This document shows, piece after piece, positions 10,690 through 22,668 of a stretch of 64,000 nt of DNA (positions are counted from its first letter, which is position 1; each line of letters starts with the position of its first letter). Under the pieces are notes generated by a model that made no database searches, had not been told where the DNA came from, and saw only the letters and a program-made list of their open reading frames with translations. Origin of the DNA: Macrocystis pyrifera. Lineage: Eukaryota > Sar > Phaeophyceae > Laminariales > Laminariaceae. The position numbers were made by a program, and so were the translations under genes. The stretch spans positions 11,697,102 to 11,761,101 of the forward strand of contig JASSKH010000001.1 in the NCBI GenBank assembly GCA_031763025.1, read 5' to 3'.

Positions 10690-10935
10690 TTCCTGTAGGG
10701 TAGTACTCTGGTGTTGGGCCATTGATTGGGTTTCTCAGTCGCTCGAGAATTCGTACCGTAGAATCCAGACAGCGAAGGCAGGATGATGCGTCTATGAGGG
10801 AAGACTTGTAGGTATGACACAGAGGTGAACAATGCGGTAGACATGTCATGAGCCCGCTCTCCCTCCTAAGCAAGATTAAACTAAAACATACAACGTTATT
10901 CGGAAGATATATGCAACAAGTCAAATATTTGCTCT
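10690..10935 (+). repeat. Split repeat B2 (right end of YR element)
   Basis: A direct repeat of B1. The match stops at about 10935, taken as the right end of the element. No target-site duplication is expected for YR elements and none was seen. Confidence 0.65.
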
Positions 10936-11789
10936 GGGTTGTACGAGTGGGAACGTTTCCTGGTTGGTGTGTATATCATACCTTGTATTACTGTCTGATG
11001 CGTAATTAGTCGTAGTATCTCTAAGTTCACGTGAGATGCCTCTTTTGTTCATATCCGACGGAATTAATTACTTATAGTCATGGGCGCTACCGACGGAAAC
11101 TTAAGTTTCCCAGAGGCAGAGAGAAGAACGGCCACACTCGTCCCGTGCCCCCTCCTAGCTTCTCGTGACAAATGCACAAACAGAGCGCTGCAGCACTGCT
11201 CGCTGTGTAAGGTATATATATACGTCATCTCCATTACCAAGAAGCATTTAATAAACGTATATGTGTCTGTATGTTGGAGGGAAAAAAAAAACAGATGTGT
11301 CGTGCGACGATCCGATAACACTCGTACTACAAATCGCTCTCATCCGTGCAGGGTTGGGTGCCACACTATCTTGCCATGTTGTTCTTCGTTTTTTTGGTCG
11401 TTGATGTTGCCCGTTTGCTCTCGTGTCTGACAAGCACGTCCAGCGGCTACGTCGCCATCGACGAAAATGCTTGTTTTACTACGGCCTAGTATTGACGTAT
11501 CGACGACTTGCTTCTCCGGCTGTTTGTTTATACGTCGTGCGCTTTTCTCGAGTGATTTTGCACCCTCCACAAACCCTTGCTCCTTCCTGTCTTTGCTTGG
11601 GTTGCCTCATTATCTTAATATATCGTTATCTGTATTCGCTTTTTCTAGCGTGCCACGAACGGCCGGTGTGACAACTTTTGTTCTAACAAGTACTTTTTTT
11701 CGCGGATACTGTATACGTTGCCTTCCTTCTATTTACGATTAGGTCATTATTTTTCATGACGCTTTTCGATTTTCTACTATTGGGCCGTT
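10936..11789. other. No recognised feature
   Basis: Only short overlapping open frames on both strands, none with a recognisable motif. A 9-A run at about 11282-11290 lies in the middle. Confidence 0.3.
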
Positions 11790-11895
11790 TCCTATGCGGT
11801 TCGATTTTTGAGCATCAGATTTTGAATTGATCGCATTGTCAGATGTGAGATTGGCAAATCGAAACATCAGTCTTCTTTCTATGCGAAAGAAATTG
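11790..11895 (+). mobile_element. Fragment of the 775-bp TIR element (one end)
   Basis: It starts GGCCGTTTCCTATGCGGTTC and matches one terminal inverted repeat of the element at 51863-52637 almost base for base over 42 nt. It then continues about 60 bp into the inside (GGCAAATCGAAA, CTTTCTATGCG). The rest of the element is absent. Confidence 0.7.
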
Positions 11896-12202
11896 GACAA
11901 ATTGTGCGTGTAGAGCTTCGAGTAAACGCCGACATCAACTGCTGTTAATATTAATTGAGCGTTTCGGAAAAAAACAAAAGAAAGTTAGATCAGGTGGGTT
12001 GCTCAGTCAGGGTGGGTGCTCATGGTCGGGGCTTCCAGCATTTGGAAAAGCTTATAATATATATGTATTCTCACAGGGTGGGAGGAGGAATAAAAATGGG
12101 CAATGCGACAAACGGTAGGTCAGTTTTCTTGGTTACGACGCATTATTATTGGTCAAGACTTGATAATTTGAGGGGTTTACCGAGCGAGAGAGATTACGAC
12201 TT
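11896..12202. other. No recognised feature
   Basis: Short A/T-rich stretch with no gene or repeat partner recognised. Confidence 0.3.
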
Positions 12203-12745
12203 TTGATTACGACGATTTCTACTGGCCAAGAGGCCAAAATCACCCCGAAATCACCCCGAGGCTCGAATTCCGCTCACTGGACTGTCAAATTTCGTGTACC
12301 AGCGGCGCCTTTCTCGCGACGCCAACACATCATCAACAGCAGAGCAGTAGCGGCACAGCAGCAGCAGGAGCAGCAGCAACACAGCAGTAACAGCAGCAGC
12401 AGCAGCAGCAGCAGAACAGGCAGTCAGAGCTCTCCGTGTCAGGCTCCAGACGCCGAAGAGGAGGAGCAGTGCCAAGAAGAGTACAAACAGCCTTCAGCAG
12501 CTGCACCCGCAAAGCAGCCGACTTCGACGGGAAGGCCGTTCTACTACTCTGTAGACAGAAGCGCCAGTGTCAGCACTGTCGACAGCACGCAGCAGCAGCA
12601 GCAGCAACAACAACCACCACATCAGCATCAGCAACAGCATCAGCTACAGCAGCAGCAACAGCAGCCGACCAGGCAGCAGCAGGAAGCAGCCGACCAGGCA
12701 GCTCGAGCTCTCATACGAGACCAAGCTCAGGATTTACGGGGGTAA
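12203..12745 (+). pseudogene. Glutamine/serine-rich reading frame, possible coding remnant
   Basis: An open frame of 180 codons carries two poly-Q/Ser blocks (about 12350-12420 and 12585-12680) separated by a non-repetitive acidic part (..APDAEEEEQCQEEYKQ..) and a RPFYYSVDRSAS stretch. The non-repeat part has coding-like composition, but there is no ATG near the open start (the frame begins at a TTG). It is either an exon, the N-terminal part of a retrotransposon gag (the gag at 37090 also has a poly-Q block), or a CAG expansion in non-coding DNA. No domain was recognised. Confidence 0.3.
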
Positions 12746-12819
12746 CGGCTTGAAGCCGCCCATTCTGTTGTACCGCAGGTGAACTGCGGGTTGTAATACT
12801 CTGTTTATATAAAACACGC

Positions 12820-14409
12820 TTGATACAGAGCAGAGATAAACAACTACCAACTTGGCAGTGTTACCACGGTGGCCAAGAGCAGACTTGCCTGTTTCGTCAG
12901 AACGAGTGCCGTTTGTTTTTTCTACAAGACTCGATATCGCCTCGACCGGTCGTCCGTGGTCCGTTTGGCTTGTTGAACCCATCGCAAAATGACTCCTGTG
13001 CTGACCGCCCTACGCTCCAGGAGGCAACGGGGATCAGCTCGTACATCGAGAACGAGCTGACCGCTGTGATCCAGCTTGCCCTTCTTCTCCAATAGCTGGA
13101 GACGGAGTCCCTGCCAAGTATCGTTTTTGACCCCTCCGCCTCCACCGCTGCTGCCCATGTCCTTCGCGAGAGCGACCAGTCGGGTGGACAAGGAGGTTCT
13201 TGGTGTAGACGGGGGTGGGAGATGGTCGATTCGGGGGGCAAAACGTGGCGCCCATCAATGCACTCTCCCATCGCGGCACGCCCTTCTTCTTCCACTTGCA
13301 GAGGGTCCCTTCTGGGTTCACACAGGAGACGCTCCCTACTGCTCTCGAGGATCGGCTAAGGTGAGCGTAGCTAACCACGAGTGCCATGACAAAAAACATC
13401 TGGGTACGTTTTTCCTGGCGTCCCTTTTTTTGGTGGCAGGAGTACCTGCACTCTTTTTTGTCTTGGCACCAACTTGCACGGCGACCGCCTTTCTGCTCGA
13501 TGGAGTCCTTGCGCTGACAAGCATCGCGATCAAAACGGATGCTGCGCAGGCTTTCAACAACTGCGGCGTAGAAGCGGCGAATACCTTGCACTTGCACCCG
13601 CTCGCTAAGTTGAAATTGGTAGCATACTCGTCTCGATAACACGCCGCCATGACGGCATGCCTGCTGGGGAAGCAGTTGCCGAACATCGTCATTCCGTTCT
13701 CCCGCTGCACGAGCGCTCGTCTCAACGACACACAACGGGACTAAGGTTGTATGATACCTTCAACTCGGTCGTTCTGTGCAAAACGATGGTCGACTCGAAG
13801 TGCGCCATCGCCTCGCCTCTGCGTTTCCCTGCACCTGAGGACCTGGCGCCCGGTTTGAAAATTATCGAGGAAATACGGTGGCCGGTCAAAGCTCTATCAT
13901 CGAATACGTCGGTGCTGCAATACGTAACCGTAACGCCCAACGCCCCTCAAGTGCTACACACAGAAGTACCCTCGTCCTTCCCGCCCTCGTCTACGCCCCT
14001 CTCCGCGAAACAGGTCTCGTCTATGCCCTATTCGCGAAACGGGTGCGCCTGTACAGCACCATCTACTCTCCGCGCGTGAAGTTCTCTGTCACGGGGAAGC
14101 TCGGACGCAGCTGGTCGGGCTGTGGGGATCGGTCAAGATCACGAGGGAAACATCACTAGGTGCCTTCGTCCTGTACGCCAGGTCGCCGCCAATACCTGTG
14201 TCATGAAAGACCGGGCGAACGACGAGAAAACGTTGCCAAGAACGACATGCGATATATACTGCCGCAGGCCAGGACGCAGCGCCCGGAACCGACGCCCTAT
14301 CTCCCACCTGCAAGAAATCGCAGCAGACGGTGACGAGGGCTTTGATGCAGCCGTAGAGGCGAGCGTGCTGCCCAGGAAGGAGGAGGGTTTGCTGAGCGAG
14401 GGGGGGTAG
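12820..14409 (+). pseudogene. Decayed plus-strand coding region of unknown family
   Basis: Coding-like plus-strand blocks follow each other in changing frames: about 12985-13200 (..SYIENELTAVIQLALLLQ then a TAG then ..SLPSIVFDPSASTAA..), about 13745-13950 (..AIASPLRFPAPEDL..), about 13985-14100 (..GLVYALFAKRVRLYSTIYSP..) and 14122-14409 (..HLQEIAADGDEGFDAAVEAS..). The minus strand also has long open frames over 12.9-13.7 kb, one (13336-13731) with a Cys-containing block, so strand choice is uncertain. No family recognised. Confidence 0.25.
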
Positions 14410-17400
14410 GGGGGCGTGTACGCCAAGACAATACACGGCCAGAGTCTGCTGAACCTGCGTCTTTCGATGATTTAGCGTTGCGGGGCATATATATCATCCG
14501 CAGGCGGAATCGTACAAGCCGCCGCTGGACGATGGCGCGGAGGCACTGGAGACTTTAACAACGAGGACTTTTTTTTCGGAGAACACCGCAAAGCGAGCAG
14601 GTGAGTCATTGGTCGTTTGCTGGAGCTCTAACGTAAGGATGGCGGCATGCGTGTAAGTATTTAACGTTTTTGTTTGCGTATGGTGGAGTCTGAGATTTCT
14701 GATGCAAGCGAACAGTGTTGTGTAGCCCTTGTGTGTGATTGAGACTTCGGCTTCACTGTCGTATACGCTCGTCTGGCGTGGGCCGCATACTTTTCCATTT
14801 GATCACCAGATAACACTGATGATGAAGGTGACGACGCTGCAGGTGGAGCCAGAGCAGGCAACCAGTGGATCGGTCTCGCCCTTGGTCAGGACGACAAAGT
14901 CGCGGGTCTAATGCGACCAGGCCACAGGGATATACTGGTGAGCGGCGGGTGTAGATGCTTGTGAAACTATCCAAACAACATGTAGAGGCTTGCAAACTTC
15001 AGTGCGTGTGTTGGCAGCCTACTCTCGGTTACGAGTCATGCTAAGGCATGGGGAGTACTTTTATTGGCAGGGAGATGGCTAGCTAGCTTTCTTGAACAAA
15101 TAGATAGCGATACAACTGTAGTAATATAACTTCTATAATGTGATATGTAAACTGGGTCAAATGCGCGTACCTTTCGGATGTACAAGTGTGGCTGCTCACT
15201 TGAATCTGCGGACACGCTTCGGAGTCGTATTCGGGCCACAACCAATCACCGCTGTCGTGGCAACACTATTCTTGCCTTCTTGTTGGGTCCCTCATATTCA
15301 GGGCTACCACCGGTATCTCTGCACTCTCCATTCGCCATTGCCATCAACAGGAAGATGGCCAGCCAACTACAAAGCTATGCTTTGGTGTCTGCAAAACGTG
15401 GATAGCTCCCGATCATGAATGTCGCCATGGGGTCGTCAGGGGGGTGATACAGCAAGCACCGACCAAGATTTCAAGTACTGCCGCGGCCACGCCTCGAATT
15501 GTTGCTCCCAACCCCTCAATGCGGGATTCGTTGGCGCTATCCATGGTCGCCGCCAGGACGGGCAAAGATCTGAGTCCGCGCATTGTGGGTGGATATCGCC
15601 AGCCGGGGATGGGCGGAGGGGATGGCGGTCGTACACCGATGAAGGAATCCGGAGGTTGCCAGGAGTGCACACACCGCAAGGGTGGGTGGTTTGAGATCGA
15701 CCCTGGACCCATAATTGGACGAGCAACGGCGTATCGTGCGTGCTGACCCTGGCCCAGGGACGGCAAACGTATTCGTCAAAACGCAGAAGACACTTGAAAT
15801 CCTTGCAAGTTCCCTTTCGTCCGTGGGTCGTACGAGGACTCTAAATATGGCTGGCGTGATCGCAGAAACGATTCTCTTTAGTTGCCACTGACGTCTAACA
15901 TGGGCTAACGTGAAGGATTTGGTGTAGCACTGGCTACTGCTGAATATAAATTTTGCGCAGGGTTTGACTTTTTCCGTGTATTGTATGTTTTTTTGGAGAA
16001 GACCGAGGGCGACGTAGACTCTGCGTTATGTGCGTTGTCTAAAATGCGGTGAACTTCGTCATTACACCACCAGACAACTCTCCATGCATCCATGTTCAAC
16101 ATGGTAATGTATTATACGAGATACCACTTCCATCGGTCACGTTGCGTTGAGTATCTCATGTGTGATCGTTTTGTGTCGTCAGAGATAAAATTCTAGAGCA
16201 GCAGCTAGCTGCAGTAGTACATAATGTATTTTCTAGTTTTGTGTTGCCTATCTTTGTGACGACACCTCCGCAGACCTTCACCTGCAACAAATATGCCGGC
16301 ACTGTCAGTCTATCTGAAAGGGACCAGGTAATCGAACGTGAAAAACCGTTTCGCAATCGGATTTTATCTCGAACAGATATGCACTAATACATGAAGTCGA
16401 CTTTTAACTCTGAAAACAGAATCTTGCCGTCTACCAGAACACAGGTAAAGGAGCCCACTATTGTAAGAGTAAATAACAGGAACATGTGAAAATTGAATGC
16501 GGTTATACTGAACTAAATATAGAACGTACCTTTGACAAATAAAAAATTCGGACTGGACCAGCATTCGTGTTTCTTATTTTTTCCTACTATTATCAAGTAT
16601 TTGGTATTGTAGCTCGCCCGAGAAAAACGCCTTTATATTTTTTCGCGCTTCGCACGAACAATCTCCATATATTTCTGGATCCCTACCTATGGTCCCTGAG
16701 CCGAAAAATGACGTTAACCTGTGTTCAAGCTTGAACATTTTTCACAGAAAGCTTCGAGCACCGTGCCGTCGACCGCCGCGTGTTGCACCACATTTCGCCC
16801 CGACCTGCCCCTCCCTCTGCTCCATCACTATAACACGATCTCTACCGTCGCTGTCCTCCAAGCCGCCACCCAGCTCGAGGTTGTGTGTCTTCGGTTTCGT
16901 GCGCAGCGTGATGTGCTTATTTATATTTATCGAGCTGCTCCTGCTTACTCTGCCTTGCCTGTTGCGATTACAGCAGTAGTACTTGTAGCCCCATCACAAC
17001 CAAACGCCTACTGGTGAGGGAGGTGGTGCGCCTTGTCGCCCCAACGCTTTGGCGAGTGGTCGTCCGCCTTGCGTACCTTCCACGCCATCACCGCCCTCCT
17101 CATCGTCACGCGGCGTAAGGTTGTTAGGTCGCTTGTCTTCATTTTCTCTAAAGATAGATAATGCATTCTCCACCCCCTTGCCTGCTGAGATTGCCGAAGC
17201 TACGCTGTACTTCCTCGCCGACAAACAATCACGAACAAAACGACGACTGGTTCGAGGAGATGGCGCGCCTTGTCGCCCTAGGCTATAGCGGCGAGTCAGA
17301 GTCAGTCCCGGGCTGCTTGTGTGACGATACAGGCATCCCTTACTACCCGTGCTCTGCGCCATGACCATTACCCTGAGCATCTTCTTTGCGCAGGGTACTA

Positions 17401-17529
17401 CCCTGTTTAGTAAGCCCGTAACCCTGAGCATCTGGAAACAAAAACCCGCTCTTTGGAAAAGATAGCCGTCAACGTCTTTTCTGTGGCAAGACTTATTCGA
17501 TAAACCCTGACCCTGAGCGCATTTTGTTT
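14410..17529. other. Unassigned stretch
   Basis: No gene could be supported. At 15413-15766 both strands are open for about 100 codons without a recognisable domain. At 17015-17035 and 17255-17275 a similar GG.GCGCCTTGTCGCC word is repeated. Between 17360 and 17515 the word CCCTGAGC.T recurs four times. Confidence 0.3.
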
Positions 17530-18146
17530 TTTTTTCCGAACCTCACTACTGTGGTTTCGCGCCGCGAAGAGACGCGCTGGGTGCGCTGCCCTGCACGTAA
17601 AACCGAAGAGTCCGAGCCAAGGCTGACTGCCTCTGGCTTGCGTCGAAGAGACGTCACGAGTACGGTAGTCAGCCGGTCTTGATATTTTGTGTTTCATTTT
17701 GTTATTGACGGCTGCTGCTGTACAGCAGTGTAGTCCTCGAGTGAGTACGTATCCACGGAGAGGTCGTGCCGAGTGCGCTTCTCTTGGTCTCTAAGCCCGA
17801 GCCCGCGCCAGGCGACCGTAGTCTGGTCACGGAGGGACGCGCCGCCCGCGCGTCGGGCACGAAGCAACGTCGCTATACAGCTGTGTCACCATCTAACTCA
17901 TCAATCATTCTGCTTCTGTTTGCTGTCGTGGATAACATTTTGAATGTAGAGAGAATGCCATTTTCGAAATGAAAATCTGATGACCCCAAGTCGTCGGATT
18001 GTGACGACTTGGGTCATCGGATTCTCAAATGGAAAAACTTCCGGTCGGATTTTGCATATTTGGACTGCTTAAGCAAGGTCATTAATTTTTCAATAATTAA
18101 AACCCTTCTGAAGCTCGAAATCGAACCGAATGGGAAATAGCGGTAG
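17530..18146 (+). mobile_element. TIR element, copy with one terminal repeat
   Basis: It aligns over about 600 bp with 51863-52490 in the opposite orientation, including CTGTACAGCAG, TCCACGGAGAG, ACAGCTGTGTCACCATC and the paired CGTCGGATT words. The right end (about 18107-18146, CTTCTGAAGCTCGAAATCGAACCG) corresponds to the terminal inverted repeat. The left terminal repeat is not seen, so this copy is truncated or diverged there. Confidence 0.7.
17766..17972 (+). CDS. Conserved short open frame inside the TIR element
   Basis: This 68-codon open frame begins at a GTG and is paralleled by a 71-codon frame at 52038-52253 (minus) in the other copy. The proteins share blocks such as KQRRYTAVSPSNSSI and FAVVDNILN. 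Within these blocks most nucleotide differences fall on third codon positions, which hints at past protein-level constraint. No ATG begins the shared block, so it would have to be an internal exon. No domain is recognised, and it may also be non-coding. Confidence 0.25.
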   Translation: MPSALLLVSKPEPAPGDRSLVTEGRAARASGTKQRRYTAVSPSNSSIILLLFAVVDNILNVERMPFSK

Positions 18147-20379
18147 TACGCAATCCCGATTGTTTTGCTGAGGACGGCAGGTAAGACGTCCCATTCATGT
18201 TTTTTGCGGACTACTTCTTTCGCGATAGGTTATTTTGGGGGCAGTACATCTCATGTTTCCTGCGCACGTTTACCCAACCTCACGCCGTTTATGGCTGTAA
18301 TGCAAAGTCCACGCTCGTGTAGTCTCTCTGACTTGCTGTGTTTAACGTACAAGCTGGGATTCGCCATTTTGCTTCACAGTTTCGATCCAATTTCCTCGCT
18401 CCCCTTGGCCGTGCTTATCGTAGCCAGTGTGCACCTTTTCGCATCACTTCCTACCATTCCATCTGACCCTATCCGGGTCTCCCCTTCTTTGCGATTTATC
18501 TTGGGGTCTGGGTACTCATAGCCTGATGTTGTTCTCACCTTAACTGCAAAAATCCCTCGTGACACAAAGGTGCTGGAGCCCTAGGAAGATGCGAAAAAAC
18601 TTGAAAAAACTAAATTCGGCCTGGAAGCACGGCGCCTCTTACCTACAAATACACGGATTAAAGACAACACGCAGAGTATCGTAGATGAAGTATGAAAGGA
18701 AGTAGACACAGAAGACAGATAGATCATGCGCATTGATTTACGTTGTATCCAGGTATTTCTTATTTCGGGAGTGCTTTGATTGATAAACGGTGAAGCTCAT
18801 GCTGCACATTGTCGGACGGCAAGCCTAATATTGATACACGCGACCAAGAAAGTGCACATTGAAAAATAATCGAATGAAATGTATTGACCAATGAGACATG
18901 GCTGCAGATATCCACCCACCTACAGGATAGAGTTACCCTCGTTCCTACAACTAAAAAACATGTGGGCGCTGACTGGAGAGGTTACTGTCTGGATTTCTCC
19001 CTGCAGCGTACGAAACACACACGGTAGTCGCGAACACCGAGAAAAACACACCTGCTGTCTAGGGTGCTGTCAGAGTGACGACTCGTGTGGCCATGCAGTC
19101 GAATGAGCAGCCAGGCAAAAACTCACCTTATATATATCAACGATCGCCGAGTCCTCCCGGCGTCTCTCTGACCAAGGTGCATAACCGGTACGATGCCACG
19201 TGCCTGGTACTTGCGGCAGTCATTTCCCCTGGAGGGTACACAACTCGCCAACACTACAAGGATCAGTGACATCAAAATACCTGGTAGGTACATACTGCTG
19301 CAAAAACAATATGTAAACGGTTAACGAAAACATGGACTCCTGCTCACGTGATGGTGTGCGCGCCGACGGTGTGTCTCCACGTATTGTCCTGTTGCCGTTC
19401 TCCATGACCGCCTCGTCGCTTCAGCTAAATCGGCCCGCTCCTTCTCACTTGCTCTTGTTGCGAACCCCTTCCAGTCGGCTATCCTCCTTTTTCGTCCCAA
19501 AAGTAGTACTCGTATGCTCCTCGAACATACTTGCGGCTCTGATCAGACAACACATTTTCTTTAGCGCAGGGAGAGTCCAATCCGTCCCTTGCCTGTTCGT
19601 CGACACTCTGTCTCCCTCTTCCTTCGTCTTGGAGTCCAGGTTCCTGATGGCGGAGTAAGACTGTGCCGTAGTTTGGTATGTGGTGGCGCCTGCCTCCACG
19701 CACGGCCAACTCGGTTGATTCTCGCTGCTCCGCCGCTTCTGCCCCAAAACCGCGCGCAAATCGTACGTGTGCGTGCCTGACGCCCCACATAAGGCCTTAT
19801 ACCTGCCAGAGAGACCAACCCCATTTGCTATAGTCCTGATAGGACATGCCGTGCAGAATGCTTGCTGGGGAAGCGAGGGGGACAGAGGTCTGCAGTGGTG
19901 TACGTTTGCGCATGTTCATCCCTGAGGATTCAGCATGCGTACGCATATCGTAATGTTTTTTACCCTCTACTAGTAATAGGTACGTTGGTTGGTACCAGTT
20001 GGCACGAATTTTCTTCGCCCCAGTTCGTGCTGTTTCATTTCCGTTTGTTGTCTGAGAGCTTTTTCTTGGCAATACTGAATGCCTTCATACTTCTCTTCAG
20101 CAGTCTTCCTTCATAGGACCCTATTAGTTCCCCTAGCTACGTAGATACGCTGGCGGACGTCATATTTTGTGCCCTTTTGTCTACACATTGTGTGCTCCCT
20201 ACGTAAAGTGAACTCTGCGGCTTTCGGCCTTCCTGAAAATATTTTTCTCGCCCTTTTTTGGTTCCCACAATCTGCTTTATTTGCGTGGTGAGTTTCAACC
20301 GGCTTCCTTCTTGCGAGTTACAGAGGTACGGCAAAGGATTGTGAAGCGCCGTGTCTTCGGCCCATTTCACCGACAACTA
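18147..20379. other. Unassigned stretch
   Basis: Overlapping open frames on both strands at 19330-19820, none with a recognisable motif. No repeat partner was found. Confidence 0.3.
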
Positions 20380-20484
20380 TTACCGGGGTCCATAGTTAAT
20401 AGGACCAAATATTGTTAGTAAAAAAAGGTAAATATATAGGTTTTTATGTTTACCATACGTCCTATTAACTATGGACCCCCGTAA
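20380..20484 (-). mobile_element. MITE copy 2
   Basis: The left end TTACCGGGGTCCATAGTTAA and the right end TTAACTATGGACCCCCGTAA are inverted repeats, flanked by TA at 20378-20379 and 20485-20486. The interior is the reverse complement of copy 1 (556-665). This is the best preserved pair of termini in the family. Confidence 0.85.
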
Positions 20485-20731
20485 TAACTGAACTTTAGAT
20501 CGGTTACTATATTTACTTAATTCCGAATTCTCTATAGATCTGCATGTATACATGTAGACATCCCTTTCTAGGCTGGCTACTGTATGTAGTGCTATGTCAT
20601 CCCTGTTCTCCTTGTGATATTGTGGAGGCGTTACCTCTTACGTTTCCCTTTTGAGGGGAAATGCTTGCTTTTTTACTGCGGAGCTATCGAGAGGCAAATA
20701 AACACTATCATGAACCCAACACCAGTGGTGA

Positions 20732-21103
20732 GTGATCAAGAGTACCCCGAGTAAACCTGCAGTAAGTAGTCGTGTTTGTCTCGTAATGCCCAACCTAGTG
20801 CTGATACCGAAGCCGTCAGGCGATGTACCTTCAACCGCACCTATGCTCCTTTTGGGGGTCCGGTCGGGCCAACGTGCCCAAACTCAGGGGGTAACAACAG
20901 GTGTGTGCCTTTTTTTGATGTTACAACGGGGGGTACGGGCTAAATTGACACACGACACGAAATTGGAAGGTGGAAGTGTGGTGAGCTTCAGCTTTATTTA
21001 TACGAATCCGCCGGAGGACAAAAAAAAACAAAAAACTTCAGGTACATCCGTACTACTACTGTATACACAGCTGAATGGGGAGAAGAACCCCAGCCCGCCA
21101 TAG
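20732..21103 (+). pseudogene. Open frame with a reverse-transcriptase-like LIPKPSGD motif
   Basis: A 123-codon frame contains LVLIPKPSGDV at about 20788. This resembles the LIPK..G..RPI motif of non-LTR retrotransposon and related RTs, but the RPI is not present and no later RT motif was found. The frame also contains two G-runs and an A-run, so frame loss is likely. If real it is a small LINE fragment; otherwise a chance match. Confidence 0.25.
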
Positions 21104-22325
21104 GGGGGGGAACATGCACGCTTTGCGGGCGTGACGGGGACAACGTCGGTGCAATGCTTGGTTGATTGGTTGTTCCGGCTGCTGCAGTACAGCGCCAGCC
21201 AGTGATACAGCAGTGTTGGTAGTTATGTTCTTGTTGAAAGCAGGAAAGAAGATGAGATGTGGGATGCCTGCAATATATTAGTCAAGATGATTGCTTTACA
21301 TCCTCGTTATTGTATATAATATATATTCTACACACGGCAGTACATATATATACCTGGTACTTTTATAATCAACAAACAGCAGTGGCTGAGTAAACGTCAT
21401 ATCAGATGTTTCAGCTTGGATATATGAACTCCTGTGACTTGACGACAGTGCTAGAAAAAACACACGTCGCGGATAATACTTTCGACAAAAGTGAAATGCG
21501 TACTGCATCCATTCGCAAATTAGTGAACATAATTTAGGCAAAAATGCTGGAATCAAAACGAAAATAATCCCCGAGCCCTGGCCAAAAAATGGGTTTCTCA
21601 TCTGTAAGTGTAACAGCAGTTCGTTGCTGCCTGTCGCGTGCTGGACTGGTGCGGAAACGAGGCACACACACACGAGCAAGATTGGTATCCACGAATTATT
21701 GTTACTGCCACGGGAGTGAGACACGTGGCACCTGCGCGTGCAAGCATAAGACGAATGAAGGTACTATTATTACGTGTACGCTATCGTATATATACGTATG
21801 TACGGTATATACGTAGCCAAGTACGCGGGCAAGTCACGAAGCTGTACAACGAAAGGTACACAACTGCTGTAATCACTCAGACACCGGGTGGAAAAACGAT
21901 CGATGTGTCACTCTCAGTATCACACCTAAGCCCGCATATATAAGTATTGACAATTTGTGTGTTGAGCGCAAAATTCGATCTCGCACAACTTCGTTTCGCT
22001 TGCTTACTTTTTTTTACTGTAAATACGTACTTGTATTAATAGTCTAAATGAGGGTATCAAGTGCCTACAATTTGTGTTGAGAATAAATGAAGAAAACTAT
22101 CACTACTACTACAGCAGTTGTAGATGTATCGAACATGTGACAGGTGGGTGTGGTAACCACCGTATAACAGTGGGCCATGTGTTGTGATCTGTCTCCCAAC
22201 AATCCATTTACCTTTGTTTGCCGAACATGCAGACCGTCGTCACTCCAGGTAGTAACTCTGGTGTGAGAAAATGTCTCAGGGAAAAAGTACGACAACCAGA
22301 AACATTAAATAAATACACAACTGGG
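21104..22325. other. Unassigned, A/T-rich
   Basis: Contains one CTGCTGCAGTACAGC near-palindrome (about 21179) and several TATA/TACGTA-rich patches. No gene or repeat partner recognised. Confidence 0.3.
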
Positions 22326-22668
22326 CCGGCATCCCCGGTGGCTTGGTAGGTGGTCCGCGTGCCCACCACAAGATCAATTTTGTGGGTTTGAGTTTCACCG
22401 AGTGCATGCTCGTAGAGACATTTCCTTGCATACAAAATACATATGGGAAAATCTCGAGAGAGAGCGCGAGTGACCTACATTCGATGGCAATCGACGAACA
22501 GCGGGAACAATGCTGAACCCTATGCACGACCAAAAATAAAGGCACGTACGGCGGGGGGAAAAGGGACGACACCTGTGACCACTCCTTGTCCAGAAGCTCG
22601 CTGAGGGTGAAACCTCCTACGAGTTAGGCTAAAGCTAAAGTGAGTGATCGAAATAAAATAAAAAAATA
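22326..22668 (+). mobile_element. tRNA-derived SINE, copy 2
   Basis: Full-length match to 5175-5518 in the same orientation. A box TGGCTTGGTAGG at 22339-22350; the B-box region (GGTTTGAGTTT, about 22385-22395) has diverged. The body (GCTGAACCCTATGC, AAAATAAAGGCACGTAC, AAGGGACGACACCTGTGACC) is shared. The tail is A-rich without the TA run. Flanks ATACACAAC (left) and ATAACACAAC (right) may be a target duplication. Confidence 0.8.

Larger units (their letters stand above)
5896..10935 (+). mobile_element. Decayed YR retrotransposon with split direct repeats (PAT/Ngaro-like)
   Basis: The element reads A1 (5896-6310), coding relics for RT, RNase H and tyrosine recombinase (about 6986-9925), then B1 (10035-10281), A2 (10282-10610) and B2 (10690-10935). 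A1 and A2 are direct repeats of each other, and B1 and B2 are direct repeats flanking A2. This split-direct-repeat layout is typical of PAT- and Ngaro-type YR retrotransposons, which lack LTRs and DDE integrase. The coding part aligns motif by motif with the better preserved element at 36891-43164. Many stops and frameshifts show it is long dead. The 5' end of another copy lies inverted at 49868-50905. Confidence 0.7.

Noticed and set aside
13336..13731. MULE/FAR1-type N-terminal domain on the minus strand
   Set aside because: Only loose spacing of aromatic and Cys residues; no transposase motif downstream, and plus-strand coding is equally plausible.
15444..15746. RIVGGY-like start of a trypsin-type protease on the plus strand
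   Set aside because: Only the short word matches; no His, Asp or Ser catalytic context follows, and the minus strand is equally open.
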